A stretch of DNA of 64,000 nt. It comes from Symploca sp. SIO1C2 (GTDB lineage Bacteria; Cyanobacteriota; Cyanobacteriia; Cyanobacteriales; Coleofasciculaceae). Positions 26,325 through 34,766 of the stretch are shown here, piece after piece. The stretch lies in NCBI GenBank assembly GCA_010672925.1, contig JAAHFP010000018.1, positions 63,946-127,945 of the forward strand, given 5' to 3'. Every line of letters begins with the position of its first letter. Position 1 is the first letter of the stretch. Made by a program: the position numbers and the translations under genes. The notes below the pieces were generated by a model. It did not search any database, was not told the DNA's origin, and was given only the letters and a program-made list of their open reading frames with translations.

Positions 26325-27164
26325 TCAATGGATTTTCCTAACCACGGGCAGAGGCGAACCGGGGGATTCCCCCACCGCCTGCCAGAAATCCAACTCGTAA
26401 GACTGGAGTAGCCGCGCCGAGCGCTGCACCTCTATTGGGCAAGCACCACGCCGCAATCCAGCTGCGATAACCTCAATAGCGTTTTCCTCAAAACCCGGGC
26501 TCGGTTCGGCAAAGAGGCTAAAAAACGCCACCTCTTCCGGAGAAAAACCGTAGACGTTGACGAGGGCATCCCGCAAGCGGCCCATGTTCTCACCGAAAAC
26601 TGGGAAGTTCGCCAAAAACGAGGCTCCGGCAGCAGCACGATTGGCATTGGCGGCAATCCAAGCAACCCGTGAAGGATAGGTCTGACCTTTCGGCCTCGGC
26701 TCGTAGGCTCTCAGATCCTGCTCATCAAGACCGACGCTTTCGGCAAAATCAAGCAGCAGTTGCAGGGCGATGGCTTCACCGGAGGCGATGCCCCCAAAGA
26801 ATTGGCGACTTTGCGGATCGTCGAAGCGAGCCGTCATTTGTGCGAAGCTGCTCCAATCGCTACGGATGATGCTGTATTGTTCAGCAGCTACAGAGGCAAT
26901 CTGCTCGAGGGAAGCATTCCCGGCTTCAACTTCTGCTAGGAATGGGACGTTGCGGATTCGCTCCTCGACTGTGGCGAGATCTGCCCGAATCTGCTTAATG
27001 AGATAACTTGCCTGCCTTCGGGCGGCGGGAAGCTTTTGGGGGGCAGCACAGACACCAAGATCGGTATCTTGGGGAGCACAGTTGGCAGCATTGGGAAAGG
27101 GACTTGCCAAATTTATACCTATTAAGATCACGGCGATCAAAAAGACTTTGAATAGGTTAGTCAT
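26325..27164 (-). CDS. Secreted heme-oxygenase/TenA-like helical protein, GC-rich
   Basis: The 279-residue protein begins with a signal peptide (TNLFKVFLIAVILIGINLA) and continues with an all-helical domain. Its pattern resembles the TenA/PqqC/CADD heme-oxygenase-like superfamily (SDWSSFAQMTARF, GGIASGEAIALQLLL, GASFLANFPVFGENM). I could not confirm a metal-ligand set, so enzyme activity is open. The ATG at 27164 is chosen because an upstream in-frame start (27215) would add residues from a TTTGTCATTTGTCC repeat. Two 60-bp lines counted by hand inside the gene gave 39 and 32 G+C, well above the AT-rich surroundings, suggesting transfer. It lies upstream of the YcaO gene on the same strand, but a MITE separates them. 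Confidence 0.7.
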   Translation of the reverse strand: MTNLFKVFLIAVILIGINLASPFPNAANCAPQDTDLGVCAAPQKLPAARRQASYLIKQIRADLATVEERIRNVPFLAEVEAGNASLEQIASVAAEQYSIIRSDWSSFAQMTARFDDPQSRQFFGGIASGEAIALQLLLDFAESVGLDEQDLRAYEPRPKGQTYPSRVAWIAANANRAAAGASFLANFPVFGENMGRLRDALVNVYGFSPEEVAFFSLFAEPSPGFEENAIEVIAAGLRRGACPIEVQRSARLLQSYELDFWQAVGESPGSPLPVVRKIH

Positions 27165-27215
27165 TTGTCCTTTGTCATTTGTCATTTGTCCTTTGTAGAA
27201 ATAACCAATAACCAA

Positions 27216-27566
27216 TAACCAATAACCATCAACTGCTATTGACCAACATCTTCCCCAGCACTGCCACTTCGAGGGTTTCCTGGGGAGAAACTGTGACGCT
27301 AGAGTTTTGTTGCTTCACTCTTGTGGAAAAGTTGCCGTAATCTTGTCGCTAGATGATAATCTTACCCCATACAGTGCGATCGCTGAACACCTAACACCTA
27401 AAACCTAACACCTGCGCGAAGCGCTATAGATGGGTTTGGGTGGAGTGAACGAAATTTTGGGTGGGATTTCCTGGCTAAGTATCCAAAAAGTATCAGCTCC
27501 CTCAGCTCCCCCGCTCCCCCGCTCCTCAGCTCCCCCGCTACCCCGCTCCTCAGCTCCCTCAGCTCT
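27216..27566. repeat. Intergenic repeats between the heme-oxygenase-like gene and the response regulator
   Basis: AATAACC heptamers precede the 26325 gene (about 27200-27228). A CCTGCGCGAAGCGCTATAG palindrome lies near 27413. CAGCTCC(C/T) and CCGCTCC units run from about 27493 into the 3' end of the next gene, providing its last codons. No gene was seen here. Confidence 0.65.
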
Positions 27567-28695
27567 CATCCACCACGCGCACGGTTACTGAACAACCATC
27601 ACCCAGTTTAATAGCAATCAATTTATACCATAGCTTTTGGGCATCACTTTCCCAGCAAAATACCTGCTCCATAGTTACTCCTGTTTCCACTACTTGTACA
27701 AGCTTGGCAAACAATCCAGGAATAAGGCAATTCAACAGTTGCTTTTGTCCTGATTTATTGGTGAAGTCTGCTCGTTTTGTTCCCAACAGCTTAGTAAAGA
27801 TAGGATTAACCAGCAAATAGCGAAAGTCTTCAATTTCCCCAGTGACTGCATCTCTCACCGTTTCCATCGCTGCCATACCGTCTCTGGAACTGTTGAAGAT
27901 ACTGGTAAGGAAAGCACGAGATTGCTGGAGCATTTCTGTAGTTTGTTGCTGTTGGGCGATTGTTTGTTGCAGTTGGTATTTTTGTTGCTTGATGGTGAGT
28001 TGAGTTTGAATTCTCGCCACCACTTCTTCCGTTTGACAGGGTTTGGTGATATAGTCTGCTCCCCCTACTTGAAAAGCTTTGAGTTTATCAGCTACTTGAT
28101 TCGAGGAACTAAAAAAAATAATCGGAATATCTGAGGTTTCTGGATTAGCTTTCAGAGTTGAGCAGAGTTGATGGCCATTGATCTTGGGTACATTAACCTC
28201 TAGTAAAATGATATCCGGTGGATTGTTGCAGACTGTTGTCAATGCTAGGTCGCCGTCAGTGGCGCTGTGAACTTTGTACCTTTGCTGGTTCAAGTTAGAG
28301 GTTAAGAAGTCCAATTTGTCAATGAGTTTGTCCACAATTAAGACTGTGCCTTTAAAGTATTCCCTCAGATAGTTATTGCTTAGTCCTCTTCCTGGCATAT
28401 TGTGTATTAGTGTAGAACGTCTTTCTAAGATAAAATAACGGAAATTGCTCTTGGTAACCCTTTCTTTAAATAAGTTGGATAAACACTTCCATAGCCGGGA
28501 AGCTATATCCTTAATATGTCCTAAACTCAGACATAAGTTATCTGCGATAGCGCTGTAGGCTTGGTTTTCCCAAGCAGCCTTGAGAATGGCTTTTTCTGGT
28601 GCAGTTAGTCGTTCATTAATTTGGGATTGGAGGGTAGAGTCTACCCATGCGAGAGCTTCTTCAAAGACCATATTCGCATCAATGTGATTTTGCAA
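27559..28695 (-). CDS. Response-regulator-like protein: HTH, pseudo-receiver with Glu in place of Asp, PAS-like
   Basis: The 378-residue protein has an N-terminal helical domain (about 10-95), like the helix-turn-helix module found at the start of vWA-MoxR-associated and related signalling proteins in cyanobacteria. A receiver domain follows (about 115-235), then a coiled coil rich in Gln and a PAS-like domain (about 265-375). In the receiver the phospho-acceptor is Glu166 (LLEVNVP instead of LLDxxMP), while the conserved Lys in ITKP remains, so it may be locked in an active-like state. A histidine kinase usually follows such a PAS domain, but the frame ends in a pyrimidine-rich repeat. The start could also be at 28671 (MVFEEAL). 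A TATATGAGTTTT array lies 185 bp upstream. Confidence 0.8.
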   Translation of the reverse strand: MQNHIDANMVFEEALAWVDSTLQSQINERLTAPEKAILKAAWENQAYSAIADNLCLSLGHIKDIASRLWKCLSNLFKERVTKSNFRYFILERRSTLIHNMPGRGLSNNYLREYFKGTVLIVDKLIDKLDFLTSNLNQQRYKVHSATDGDLALTTVCNNPPDIILLEVNVPKINGHQLCSTLKANPETSDIPIIFFSSSNQVADKLKAFQVGGADYITKPCQTEEVVARIQTQLTIKQQKYQLQQTIAQQQQTTEMLQQSRAFLTSIFNSSRDGMAAMETVRDAVTGEIEDFRYLLVNPIFTKLLGTKRADFTNKSGQKQLLNCLIPGLFAKLVQVVETGVTMEQVFCWESDAQKLWYKLIAIKLGDGCSVTVRVVDES

Positions 28696-28879
28696 AGCTT
28701 TTGTTTCTTATTCGCATAAGCACCCTGATGGCTCATGGAGACTTTGGACAAAGTTGGAGTTTTGTATTCAGTATCCCCATTACGTAGTCCGGCAAAATTA
28801 CTCAAACACTACAGAGCAACCTGAAAACCCATAATTTTGCCCAAACAATACTATTATTATTCGCCTCTTGAGAAATAAA

Positions 28880-28922
28880 AACTCATAAAACTCATATAAA
28901 AACTCATATAAAAACTCATATA
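28880..28922 (-). promoter_or_regulatory. TATATGAGTTTT operator repeats upstream of the response-regulator gene
   Basis: Four units on the minus strand (three TATATGAGTTTT, one ATGAGTT) lie between the divergent 28695 and 29141 genes. Orientation agrees with control of the minus-strand gene, but the distance to its start (185 bp) is longer than for the other genes. Confidence 0.6.
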
Positions 28923-29043
28923 TTGCAAAGCTCAGGGAAATCACTTAGATTGTAAGCCTCATGAACTATATAACTAAGTCTCTAGATACTATCTATAAGT
29001 GATATTACTTAAGTTTGAAGCATTGAAGCGATAACCAGACTTT

Positions 29044-29107
29044 GCCGACTTTATATCCGACTTTTCCGACTAACAAAGTATATCAAAGGGAGTGATGATA
29101 TAGGCAT
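29044..29107 (+). promoter_or_regulatory. CCGACTT-iteron promoter block, copy 1
   Basis: Three CCGACTT/CCGACTA units lie in the first 30 bp. The first 38 bp are identical to 31980-32017, and similarity continues for about 26 bp with the AGTGATRATA segment, which could hold a -10 element. It lies about 35 bp upstream of the 29141 start. Confidence 0.65.
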
Positions 29108-29140
29108 ACAACAGTAAATCCAACTAATTAGGAGGTTGTT

Positions 29141-29767
29141 ATGTCTTTAGAAAAGATAACGTTCGGCCAGGGATTGACTCTGATCTATGTAGGATCCGAG
29201 AGTCAATACAATGGATACAGCGCTTACCGCTGCAATGAGGTACACCTGAATAAGTTGTCAAGATCTGATATATTTCTTCCTCGTCGATTTTACTGTACCT
29301 CGTAACAGCGCGAAGCGCTGTATAGTCTCGGTGGGTTCATATGTGGTACTTTGAGTAATTATCAATGTGCAGCGCTGTCCCAAACCGGAGATCAATCCTT
29401 ATCGTCGCTCATTGAGATCGAGCCAATAAACGATAATCGAGCTCAATGGGGGAAGCCCTTGAGCAACATTGGTACAACAACTATAGAGGTGCGGATTCGA
29501 AACCCATATCCCTTGGAGAATACCCCCAAAGCGAATCAGTATCTAGGGGCGTTTGCTGACGATTCTCGCTTGTATTATTACACTTGGTCGGATAAAAAAA
29601 CGACATGGCTGATGTCGCTCGGTGGTGAGGATTCGATAATCTTTAAAAACAAGTATTACGAAAACCAGTATGGATTTAAGCCTAAGTCATCTTCGGGGCA
29701 TATAGATTTGCACCAAACGTCAGTAGCAAAGAACGATATGAAATTTAAGGTAAGGAGTTGGGGGTGA
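29141..29767 (+). pseudogene. Unrecognised 200-residue-class protein interrupted by an 18-bp palindrome insertion with stop codon
   Basis: A strong AGGAGG site precedes an ATG that opens MSLEKITFGQGLTLIYVG and stops at TAA (29303) after 54 residues. The same frame then continues without a stop to 29767 (NYQCAALSQTGDQ..., ending KFKVRSWG). The stop lies inside TAACAGCGCGAAGCGCTG (29303-29320), an 18-bp insertion whose removal rejoins the frame as CTSYSLGGFICG. I therefore read this as one gene of about 202 codons broken by the insertion. Alternatives are stop-codon readthrough, or two products with a TTG start at 29351. I recognise no family. The second half is rich in Tyr, Trp and Asn and probably forms a beta-rich fold. 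Confidence 0.65.
29303..29320. repeat. Small palindromic element ACAGCGC-GAA-GCGCTGT with TA duplication
   Basis: Arms ACAGCGC and GCGCTGT surround GAA, and TA is duplicated at the borders. Related GCGCGAAGCGCTATA-type palindromes occur near 25897, 27413 and 40675, all intergenic. Confidence 0.7.
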
Positions 29768-29799
29768 ACGAAATTTTATCTAGGATAGAGAGCGCGGAA

Positions 29800-29858
29800 C
29801 AAACCTGGCCAAAGCAGTAAGGTGTGTTAACAATAGCGAACGTACCACAGGATTAGAC
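29800..29858. repeat. Direct repeat flanking the phosphoesterase gene, left copy
   Basis: This roughly 59-bp segment containing GTGTTAACAAT and CGTACCACAGGATTA is repeated in the same orientation at 31789-31848, with scattered mismatches. The two copies bracket the 30166-31710 gene. The rest of the 29768-30165 gap shows no gene. Confidence 0.7.
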
Positions 29859-30165
29859 TCAACTCATCCTTGAACGTTTTCCTGCTTAGCCCTGTGCTGA
29901 AGAAATAGCTTGGCGATCGCTTTGGCTCTCCCGAAAAACTCGTACCCACCACTGACCTTTTTAGAAGGTGAGGTGTTTACCTAGTGCGATCGCAGACTTT
30001 TCCTGTTATTTTCTACTCGACCAGCATATTCAATCATCCACCGGGAAGCTACTCAATAAGCAGATTGTCTAGTATTTGCACAATCACACGCCCAAATAAA
30101 GCACTCAAGAATCATCTTGCTGATTTTCTTGAGATCTTTTTTCACTCAATTCAAGGACTTAGAAT

Positions 30166-31710
30166 ATGACGACTCAAAGACCGATTTCCCATGTGTTTGT
30201 GTTGATGCTCGAAAATCATTCTTTTGACAATATCTTTGCCATGTCTGGAATCCCAGGCATTATCGCTGCCACTACCAATGACAAAAATTCCTATGACAAT
30301 AAAGATTACTACGTTTCCACTGGCGCACCTGTGAGTATGCCCAGCGATCCAGGCCATGAATTTCCTGACGTTGTGGAGCAGCTTTCTGGTAATAAACATT
30401 ATCCTTCCGGTGGCCCGTACCCAACAATCAACAACTCAGGATTTGTTAGCAATTACGCCACCTCGAAAACAGAGGGGCCGACTCCACCGATTGCAGATAT
30501 TGGCGACATTATGAAGTGTTTCGATACACCGAAACAACTTCCAGTAATTTATCAGTTGGCGACGGAATTTGCGCTTTGTGATCAATGGTTTTCATCTCTT
30601 CCAGGTCCCACTTGGCCTAACCGCTTTTTTGTGCATGGCGCTTCTTCTGCAGGCTGGGCGACTAGCCCAAAACCATGGACAATTGCAGACTGGGAATTTA
30701 ATCCTTGGGGTGGATTTACCTACCCAAACCACTCAATTTTCGATGCCATAAAAGCAAAAAAATTGAAATATCGATTGTATAACGATTACGATAATCAGTT
30801 CAGTGATGATCCCCCAAATTGTATAGAAGACAGTCTTGGTTCTATCGCTCAAGTTAGTTCCATCAAAGGAATTCATCACAAGGACGTTCACTCCTTTTCC
30901 CATTTCGCTTCCGATCTAAAGGTTTCCTATGATTATCAATACACCTTCATTGAGCCAAACTATGGCAACATTCTAAACAACTCCTATGCAGGAGGATCGT
31001 CCCAACATCCTATGGATGATATGTATGGAGGCGAAGGACTCATTAAGGCAACCTATGAAGCAATTCGCAATTCACCGCTTTGGGATTCGAGTTTGCTGAT
31101 CATTACTTATGACGAGCATGGTGGTTTTTACGATTCAGTCAAGCCAGGTGCTGCTCCAGAGCCTGGGGATGGCAGTGCCTCAAAGAGCAATAAATACAAT
31201 AAGTACGGATTTACCTTTGCACAGTATGGAGTCAGGGTTCCCGCAGTCATTGTTTCTCCCCTGATCCAGAAAGGCAAGGTCGATCACACAATTTACGACC
31301 ATGCCTCAGTGTTAGCGACCCTTGAAGAGTTGTTTGGATTATCTCCGCTAACCCAGAGAGACAAGGAAGCTAATGATTTGCTTCATTTGCTCTCCCTTAA
31401 CTCCCCAAGAACTGATTGTCCGACAACACTGAACAATCCTGTAAAATTAGCTTCGGTTGCACCCGCTCCTCTTTCAGCTCAAGAGCAGGCTGAAATCGAC
31501 CAACAACCCATACCTGAATCGGGTTACTTGGCAAGTTTTATGATCACAGCACTCAAAGCCGAGCTAGATTTAGCTGATGGCAGCCCAGAGGAAAAGGCTG
31601 CGATGATCGAGGAATTTAAGAAGATAAAAACAAAAGGGGAAGCACGAACTTATCTAAAGAAAGTGCTTGCACAAATTGAAGCGGCAAAAGCAAGCACTGG
31701 GGAAAGATAG
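30166..31710 (+). CDS. Phospholipase C/acid phosphatase-type phosphoesterase (PF04185 family)
   Basis: The 514-residue protein carries the two signatures of the phosphoesterase family. They are LMLENHSFDNIFA near the N-terminus (ENxSFD holds the metal-binding Asn and nearby nucleophile region) and ITYDEHGGFYD with VPAVIVSP in the second half. The segment DHASVLATLEELFGL is also typical. Members hydrolyse phosphatidylcholine or other phosphate esters. No signal peptide is visible although many relatives are exported. The C-terminal 100 residues (Gln/Glu/Lys-rich, ending KAKKA-like helices) extend beyond the core. An AAGGA Shine-Dalgarno stands before the ATG. It is bracketed by direct repeats, suggesting acquisition as a unit. 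Confidence 0.85.
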   Translation: MTTQRPISHVFVLMLENHSFDNIFAMSGIPGIIAATTNDKNSYDNKDYYVSTGAPVSMPSDPGHEFPDVVEQLSGNKHYPSGGPYPTINNSGFVSNYATSKTEGPTPPIADIGDIMKCFDTPKQLPVIYQLATEFALCDQWFSSLPGPTWPNRFFVHGASSAGWATSPKPWTIADWEFNPWGGFTYPNHSIFDAIKAKKLKYRLYNDYDNQFSDDPPNCIEDSLGSIAQVSSIKGIHHKDVHSFSHFASDLKVSYDYQYTFIEPNYGNILNNSYAGGSSQHPMDDMYGGEGLIKATYEAIRNSPLWDSSLLIITYDEHGGFYDSVKPGAAPEPGDGSASKSNKYNKYGFTFAQYGVRVPAVIVSPLIQKGKVDHTIYDHASVLATLEELFGLSPLTQRDKEANDLLHLLSLNSPRTDCPTTLNNPVKLASVAPAPLSAQEQAEIDQQPIPESGYLASFMITALKAELDLADGSPEEKAAMIEEFKKIKTKGEARTYLKKVLAQIEAAKASTGER

Positions 31711-31788
31711 GGTGCGTTAGCAAGGGAGAAGTTTATCAATGACATAGATAACCTCTGCCCCTGCGTAACGCACCAAAACCCTTTGCGG

Positions 31789-31848
31789 AACCAATCTAGC
31801 CACAGCAGTAAGGCGTGTTAACAATCGCAAACGTACCACAGGATTAAC
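31789..31848. repeat. Direct repeat flanking the phosphoesterase gene, right copy
   Basis: This matches 29800-29858 in the same orientation, including AACGTACCACAGGATTA. A partly self-complementary GTGCGTTAG/TAACGCACC pair lies just before it (31711-31775). Confidence 0.7.
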
Positions 31849-31979
31849 TTATACCGAATCCGGATAACCATTTTTTGAATTCAAAATGCTCCCATTAAGC
31901 TCAAACACAGAATTATTTTGAGCTGATAGTTATCTTGATAGTCCATATATTCTTACAGAACTGAAATGCTCCCGACTTC

Positions 31980-32043
31980 GCCGACTTTATATCCGACTTT
32001 TCCGACTAACAAAGTATGTTGAAGAAAGTGATAATAGAAGCAT
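31980..32043 (+). promoter_or_regulatory. CCGACTT-iteron promoter block, copy 2
   Basis: Its first 38 bp are identical to 29044-29081, with one additional CCGACTT unit immediately upstream (31972-31978). It ends about 85 bp before the DUF1906 start codon. Confidence 0.65.
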
Positions 32044-32126
32044 GGTAAACAGGCAATTGAGTGCTTCTAATTCCAGTAACATTGCCAAGCTAATTTATCT
32101 AATCAACCAGAGGAGAAAAAATTCCT

Positions 32127-32801
32127 ATGTCCTATCCAAATTTAAATGGAGTCGTTCAAAGTGCCCCCAACAAATCATTAGGATTTGATGTAGACAGCAG
32201 GATTTCACGCGCTGTTGCTGAAGAGTTTCATAGCCAGGGGTACAAATTTTGCCTTCGATATATCTCCCTAGGAGCTTCTGAAGCTCCAGAAGATTTAAGC
32301 CATGAAGAAGCCATTGGAATTCTAGAAGCAGGATTAGCCTTAATGCCAGTACAACACGTTCGTAACCCTGGTTGGCCTCCTAGTGCTGAACTCGGGAAAA
32401 GGTATGGAGAGGAGGCTGCTAACCATGCTGATCAAATTGGGTTTCCATCCGGGGTAAACCTGTGGTGTGACCTAGAAGGAATCAGCTCTTCTGCAACAGC
32501 TCAAGATGTCATTGCCTATTGCAATGCCTGGCATGATGCAGTAGCTATTAAGGAACATACTCCTGGGCTTTATGTTGGGGCAAATACACTTCTGAATGGG
32601 GAGCAACTATACCAAGATCTTAAATTTAAACATTATTGGAAATCAGCAAGTAAGGTTCATACCCCAGCTCCAAGAGGTTATCAAATGATTCAATCTGAGA
32701 TCGATATTTTTGTTAACCATATCAATATTGACAAGAATATTACCTATATTGATAACGAAGGTGGGCGACCACAATGGTTAATAAATCCGAGGTTTGTTTA
32801 A
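32127..32801 (+). CDS. DUF1906 glycoside hydrolase-like protein (Rv2525c-type TIM barrel)
   Basis: The 224-residue protein has the DUF1906 pattern. LGFDVDSRISRAVAEEF near the start carries the conserved Asp of strand 1. RYISLGASE comes next, then an acidic LWCDLEGI strand end (Asp/Glu as likely catalytic pair), GLYVGAN, and a C-terminal YQMIQSEIDIFVNHINID segment. Structures of the family show a TIM barrel similar to glycoside hydrolases and lysozymes of the GH25 type; the substrate is not established. There is no signal peptide. GAGGAG precedes the ATG. The promoter block with CCGACTT iterons is shared with the 29141 gene, so the two are probably regulated together. Confidence 0.82.
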   Translation: MSYPNLNGVVQSAPNKSLGFDVDSRISRAVAEEFHSQGYKFCLRYISLGASEAPEDLSHEEAIGILEAGLALMPVQHVRNPGWPPSAELGKRYGEEAANHADQIGFPSGVNLWCDLEGISSSATAQDVIAYCNAWHDAVAIKEHTPGLYVGANTLLNGEQLYQDLKFKHYWKSASKVHTPAPRGYQMIQSEIDIFVNHINIDKNITYIDNEGGRPQWLINPRFV

Positions 32802-33249
32802 GGCTGTTTAGATTGATAATGTGTGATCACTGCGATTAGTTAAGTAGGTTTACAAAACCTAAAAATTGCAAGCCTTTACGTATCTAAAGACCAAGGTCAG
32901 CGGCGCGAAACTAACTGTGGGAAAAGCATATCCCTTAGTCTTCGCGTCCGTTGCACTGCAATTTAGGCTGACCTGTTCTAACTTTTTTGCTCCCATTCAG
33001 CGGCAAACATTAGGTTCTCGATCGCCTAACGGCAAAGGAAGTAAGAATCGAGGAATTGCATCCCGTACATTAAACGGGTATAGCTCAGCTTCAGGACGAA
33101 GATTAGCCCTACTGACACCAGAATACGATAATCTGACGCGATCGCTTCCATCATTGGCATCAAGTTACCCGTCCTCAGATCTAAAGGGCAGAGTGCTTTT
33201 TGGTTACTTCTTTTTTGCCAGATATGGACTCTATAGACAAGTTATAGGT

Positions 33250-33296
33250 TTTTATATGAGATTTTATATGAGTTTTGGTATGAGTTTTATGAGTTT
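33250..33296 (+). promoter_or_regulatory. TATATGAGTTTT operator repeats upstream of the sigma factor gene
   Basis: Four units in plus orientation (TATATGAGATTT, TATATGAGTTTT, TATGAGTTTT, ATGAGTTT) end about 84 bp before the ATG at 33380. Downstream, CTCAGAGTCAAACTAAAATAT resembles the sequence after the 34570 array and may contain the core promoter. Confidence 0.62.
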
Positions 33297-33379
33297 AATA
33301 ACCTCAGAGTCAAACTAAAATATCTACCTATAAGAAGATAAATAACAAATTGATTAGGTGTGTTACTAATTCAGATATT

Positions 33380-34243
33380 ATGTCAAACTTTCAATCAGTT
33401 ACTGCATCATCTCAGGGGAGTTGTTCTGAAGGTTTAAAGCAAAGGTTTTGGCAGCAATGGGAGCAGTATCGAGATTATCTTTACCGTTGCTGCATTAGGT
33501 GGATGGGAGGAAACTCTATTGATGCCGAAGATGCCCTTTCCAGATCGATGTTGAAAGCTTGGGAGAAGGTGCAAAAGTTTGCAGGTCAAATTAGTAATTT
33601 TAAAAGTTGGTTGACCAGTCTTACTCGTAATCTTTGTGTAGATATTTACCGTGAGCGCAGTCGGGAAGCTAATCGAGTTGAGGATATTGAAGTTTATGTT
33701 TCTGGTGAGCAGCAAGAATTGCTAGAGAGTGAGGATACCCCGGAAAGAGCCATGGAAACTGATGAGAAAAAAGTTGTGATTCGCCGTGGGATTGATAATT
33801 TACCCCCTAGGTTGCGGGAGACGTTTATTTTACATTTTTATCAGGATTTATCTTATCAAGAGATTGCCCAACTGCAGGAGATTTCTTACCAGAATGTCTG
33901 CAAGCGGATTTCCCAGGCGCGGAAGATATTGCGTGAGGAGTTGAGGGGATATTTTGTTGGGGAGGAAACTGATTCAGAGATAGCAGTTGAGGTAGACGGG
34001 GAGACACCGGGACAAGGGGACAATGAGAGAATGGATAAGTTGCCGGTGAATGAAACTCAATATGATACAGTAACAGAGGAAATGAGCACCGCAGCAACAG
34101 TGGAATATCCGGAGTCTGTTGTGGAAAAAGAAGAAAGTTCTGCTGAGATCCGAAAAGCGATCGCTGAGTTACCGGAAAAGTTCTGGGAGAGGTTTATTGG
34201 TCATTTTGATCGAGAGCTTACTTATTCCCAAACAGTAACTTAA
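33380..34243 (+). CDS. ECF-like sigma-70 family RNA polymerase sigma factor with partial second region 4
   Basis: The 287-residue protein contains sigma region 2 (RDYLYRCCIRWMG, DAEDALSRSMLKAWEK, SWLTSLTRNLCVDIYRER). Region 4 follows, with DNLPPRLRETFILHFYQDLSYQEIA and the helix-turn-helix QNVCKRISQARK, so it should direct RNA polymerase to specific promoters. An acidic linker comes next. The last 30 residues (IRKAIAELPEKFWERFIGHF, then DRELTYSQ) align with the first helices of its own region 4, so a second region 4 has been started and truncated. The ATG at 33380 is preferred over an upstream TTG. The gene has the same operator repeats as the YcaO and amidohydrolase genes. Confidence 0.85.
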   Translation: MSNFQSVTASSQGSCSEGLKQRFWQQWEQYRDYLYRCCIRWMGGNSIDAEDALSRSMLKAWEKVQKFAGQISNFKSWLTSLTRNLCVDIYRERSREANRVEDIEVYVSGEQQELLESEDTPERAMETDEKKVVIRRGIDNLPPRLRETFILHFYQDLSYQEIAQLQEISYQNVCKRISQARKILREELRGYFVGEETDSEIAVEVDGETPGQGDNERMDKLPVNETQYDTVTEEMSTAATVEYPESVVEKEESSAEIRKAIAELPEKFWERFIGHFDRELTYSQTVT

Positions 34244-34569
34244 AATAGACCGCGATCGCCAATCTTGCAGTATAATTGCATATCTTGTAGGTTGAGTAGC
34301 GATCGCCAGGAAAAAATATCCCTAACTCAAAAATTTCAGGATTGGTCTTCGAGATCCGTCTTATATATAGAAGCTAATAACCTCTCTTGTCGTATGATCG
34401 CACAGCTAAAATTAGGGAATAAGTAGGTTAGGTTACGTTATCGCTAACCTAACGCCGAATCATATGTAGGGTGCTGTTAGCGATCGCGTAACGCACCATC
34501 CCTTAGATTATCAAGTACTGATGTACTATGAAAGATCGTAATGCACTATCAGCAGACTCTACAGACAAC

Positions 34570-34623
34570 ATATAGGTTTTTATATGAGTTTTTATATGAG
34601 TTTTTATATGAGTTTTATGAGAT
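34570..34623 (+). promoter_or_regulatory. TATATGAGTTTT operator repeats upstream of the 34767 gene
   Basis: Three perfect TATATGAGTTTT units, a leading ATATAGGTTTT and a terminal ATGAG lie on the plus strand, ending 144 bp before the start codon. The preceding CTCTACAGACAA is also seen, slightly changed, before the 33250 array. Confidence 0.62.
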
Positions 34624-34766
34624 CCACCTGCTCAAAGTCAAGCTAAGATAGCAACCTAATTAATCAGGATGTGGCAAGTGTTCAGCCTTAAAGCCAGAAT
34701 CTCCAGCTTGCTGGTGGATGATATCTACCCTGTGATTCTAGATTAATACATCCCAAGCTATAGAAA

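Noticed and set aside
32866..33318. Open frame of 150 codons before the sigma factor.
   Set aside because: It has no recognisable domain, is of mixed composition, and its last residues come from the TATATGAGTTTT array.
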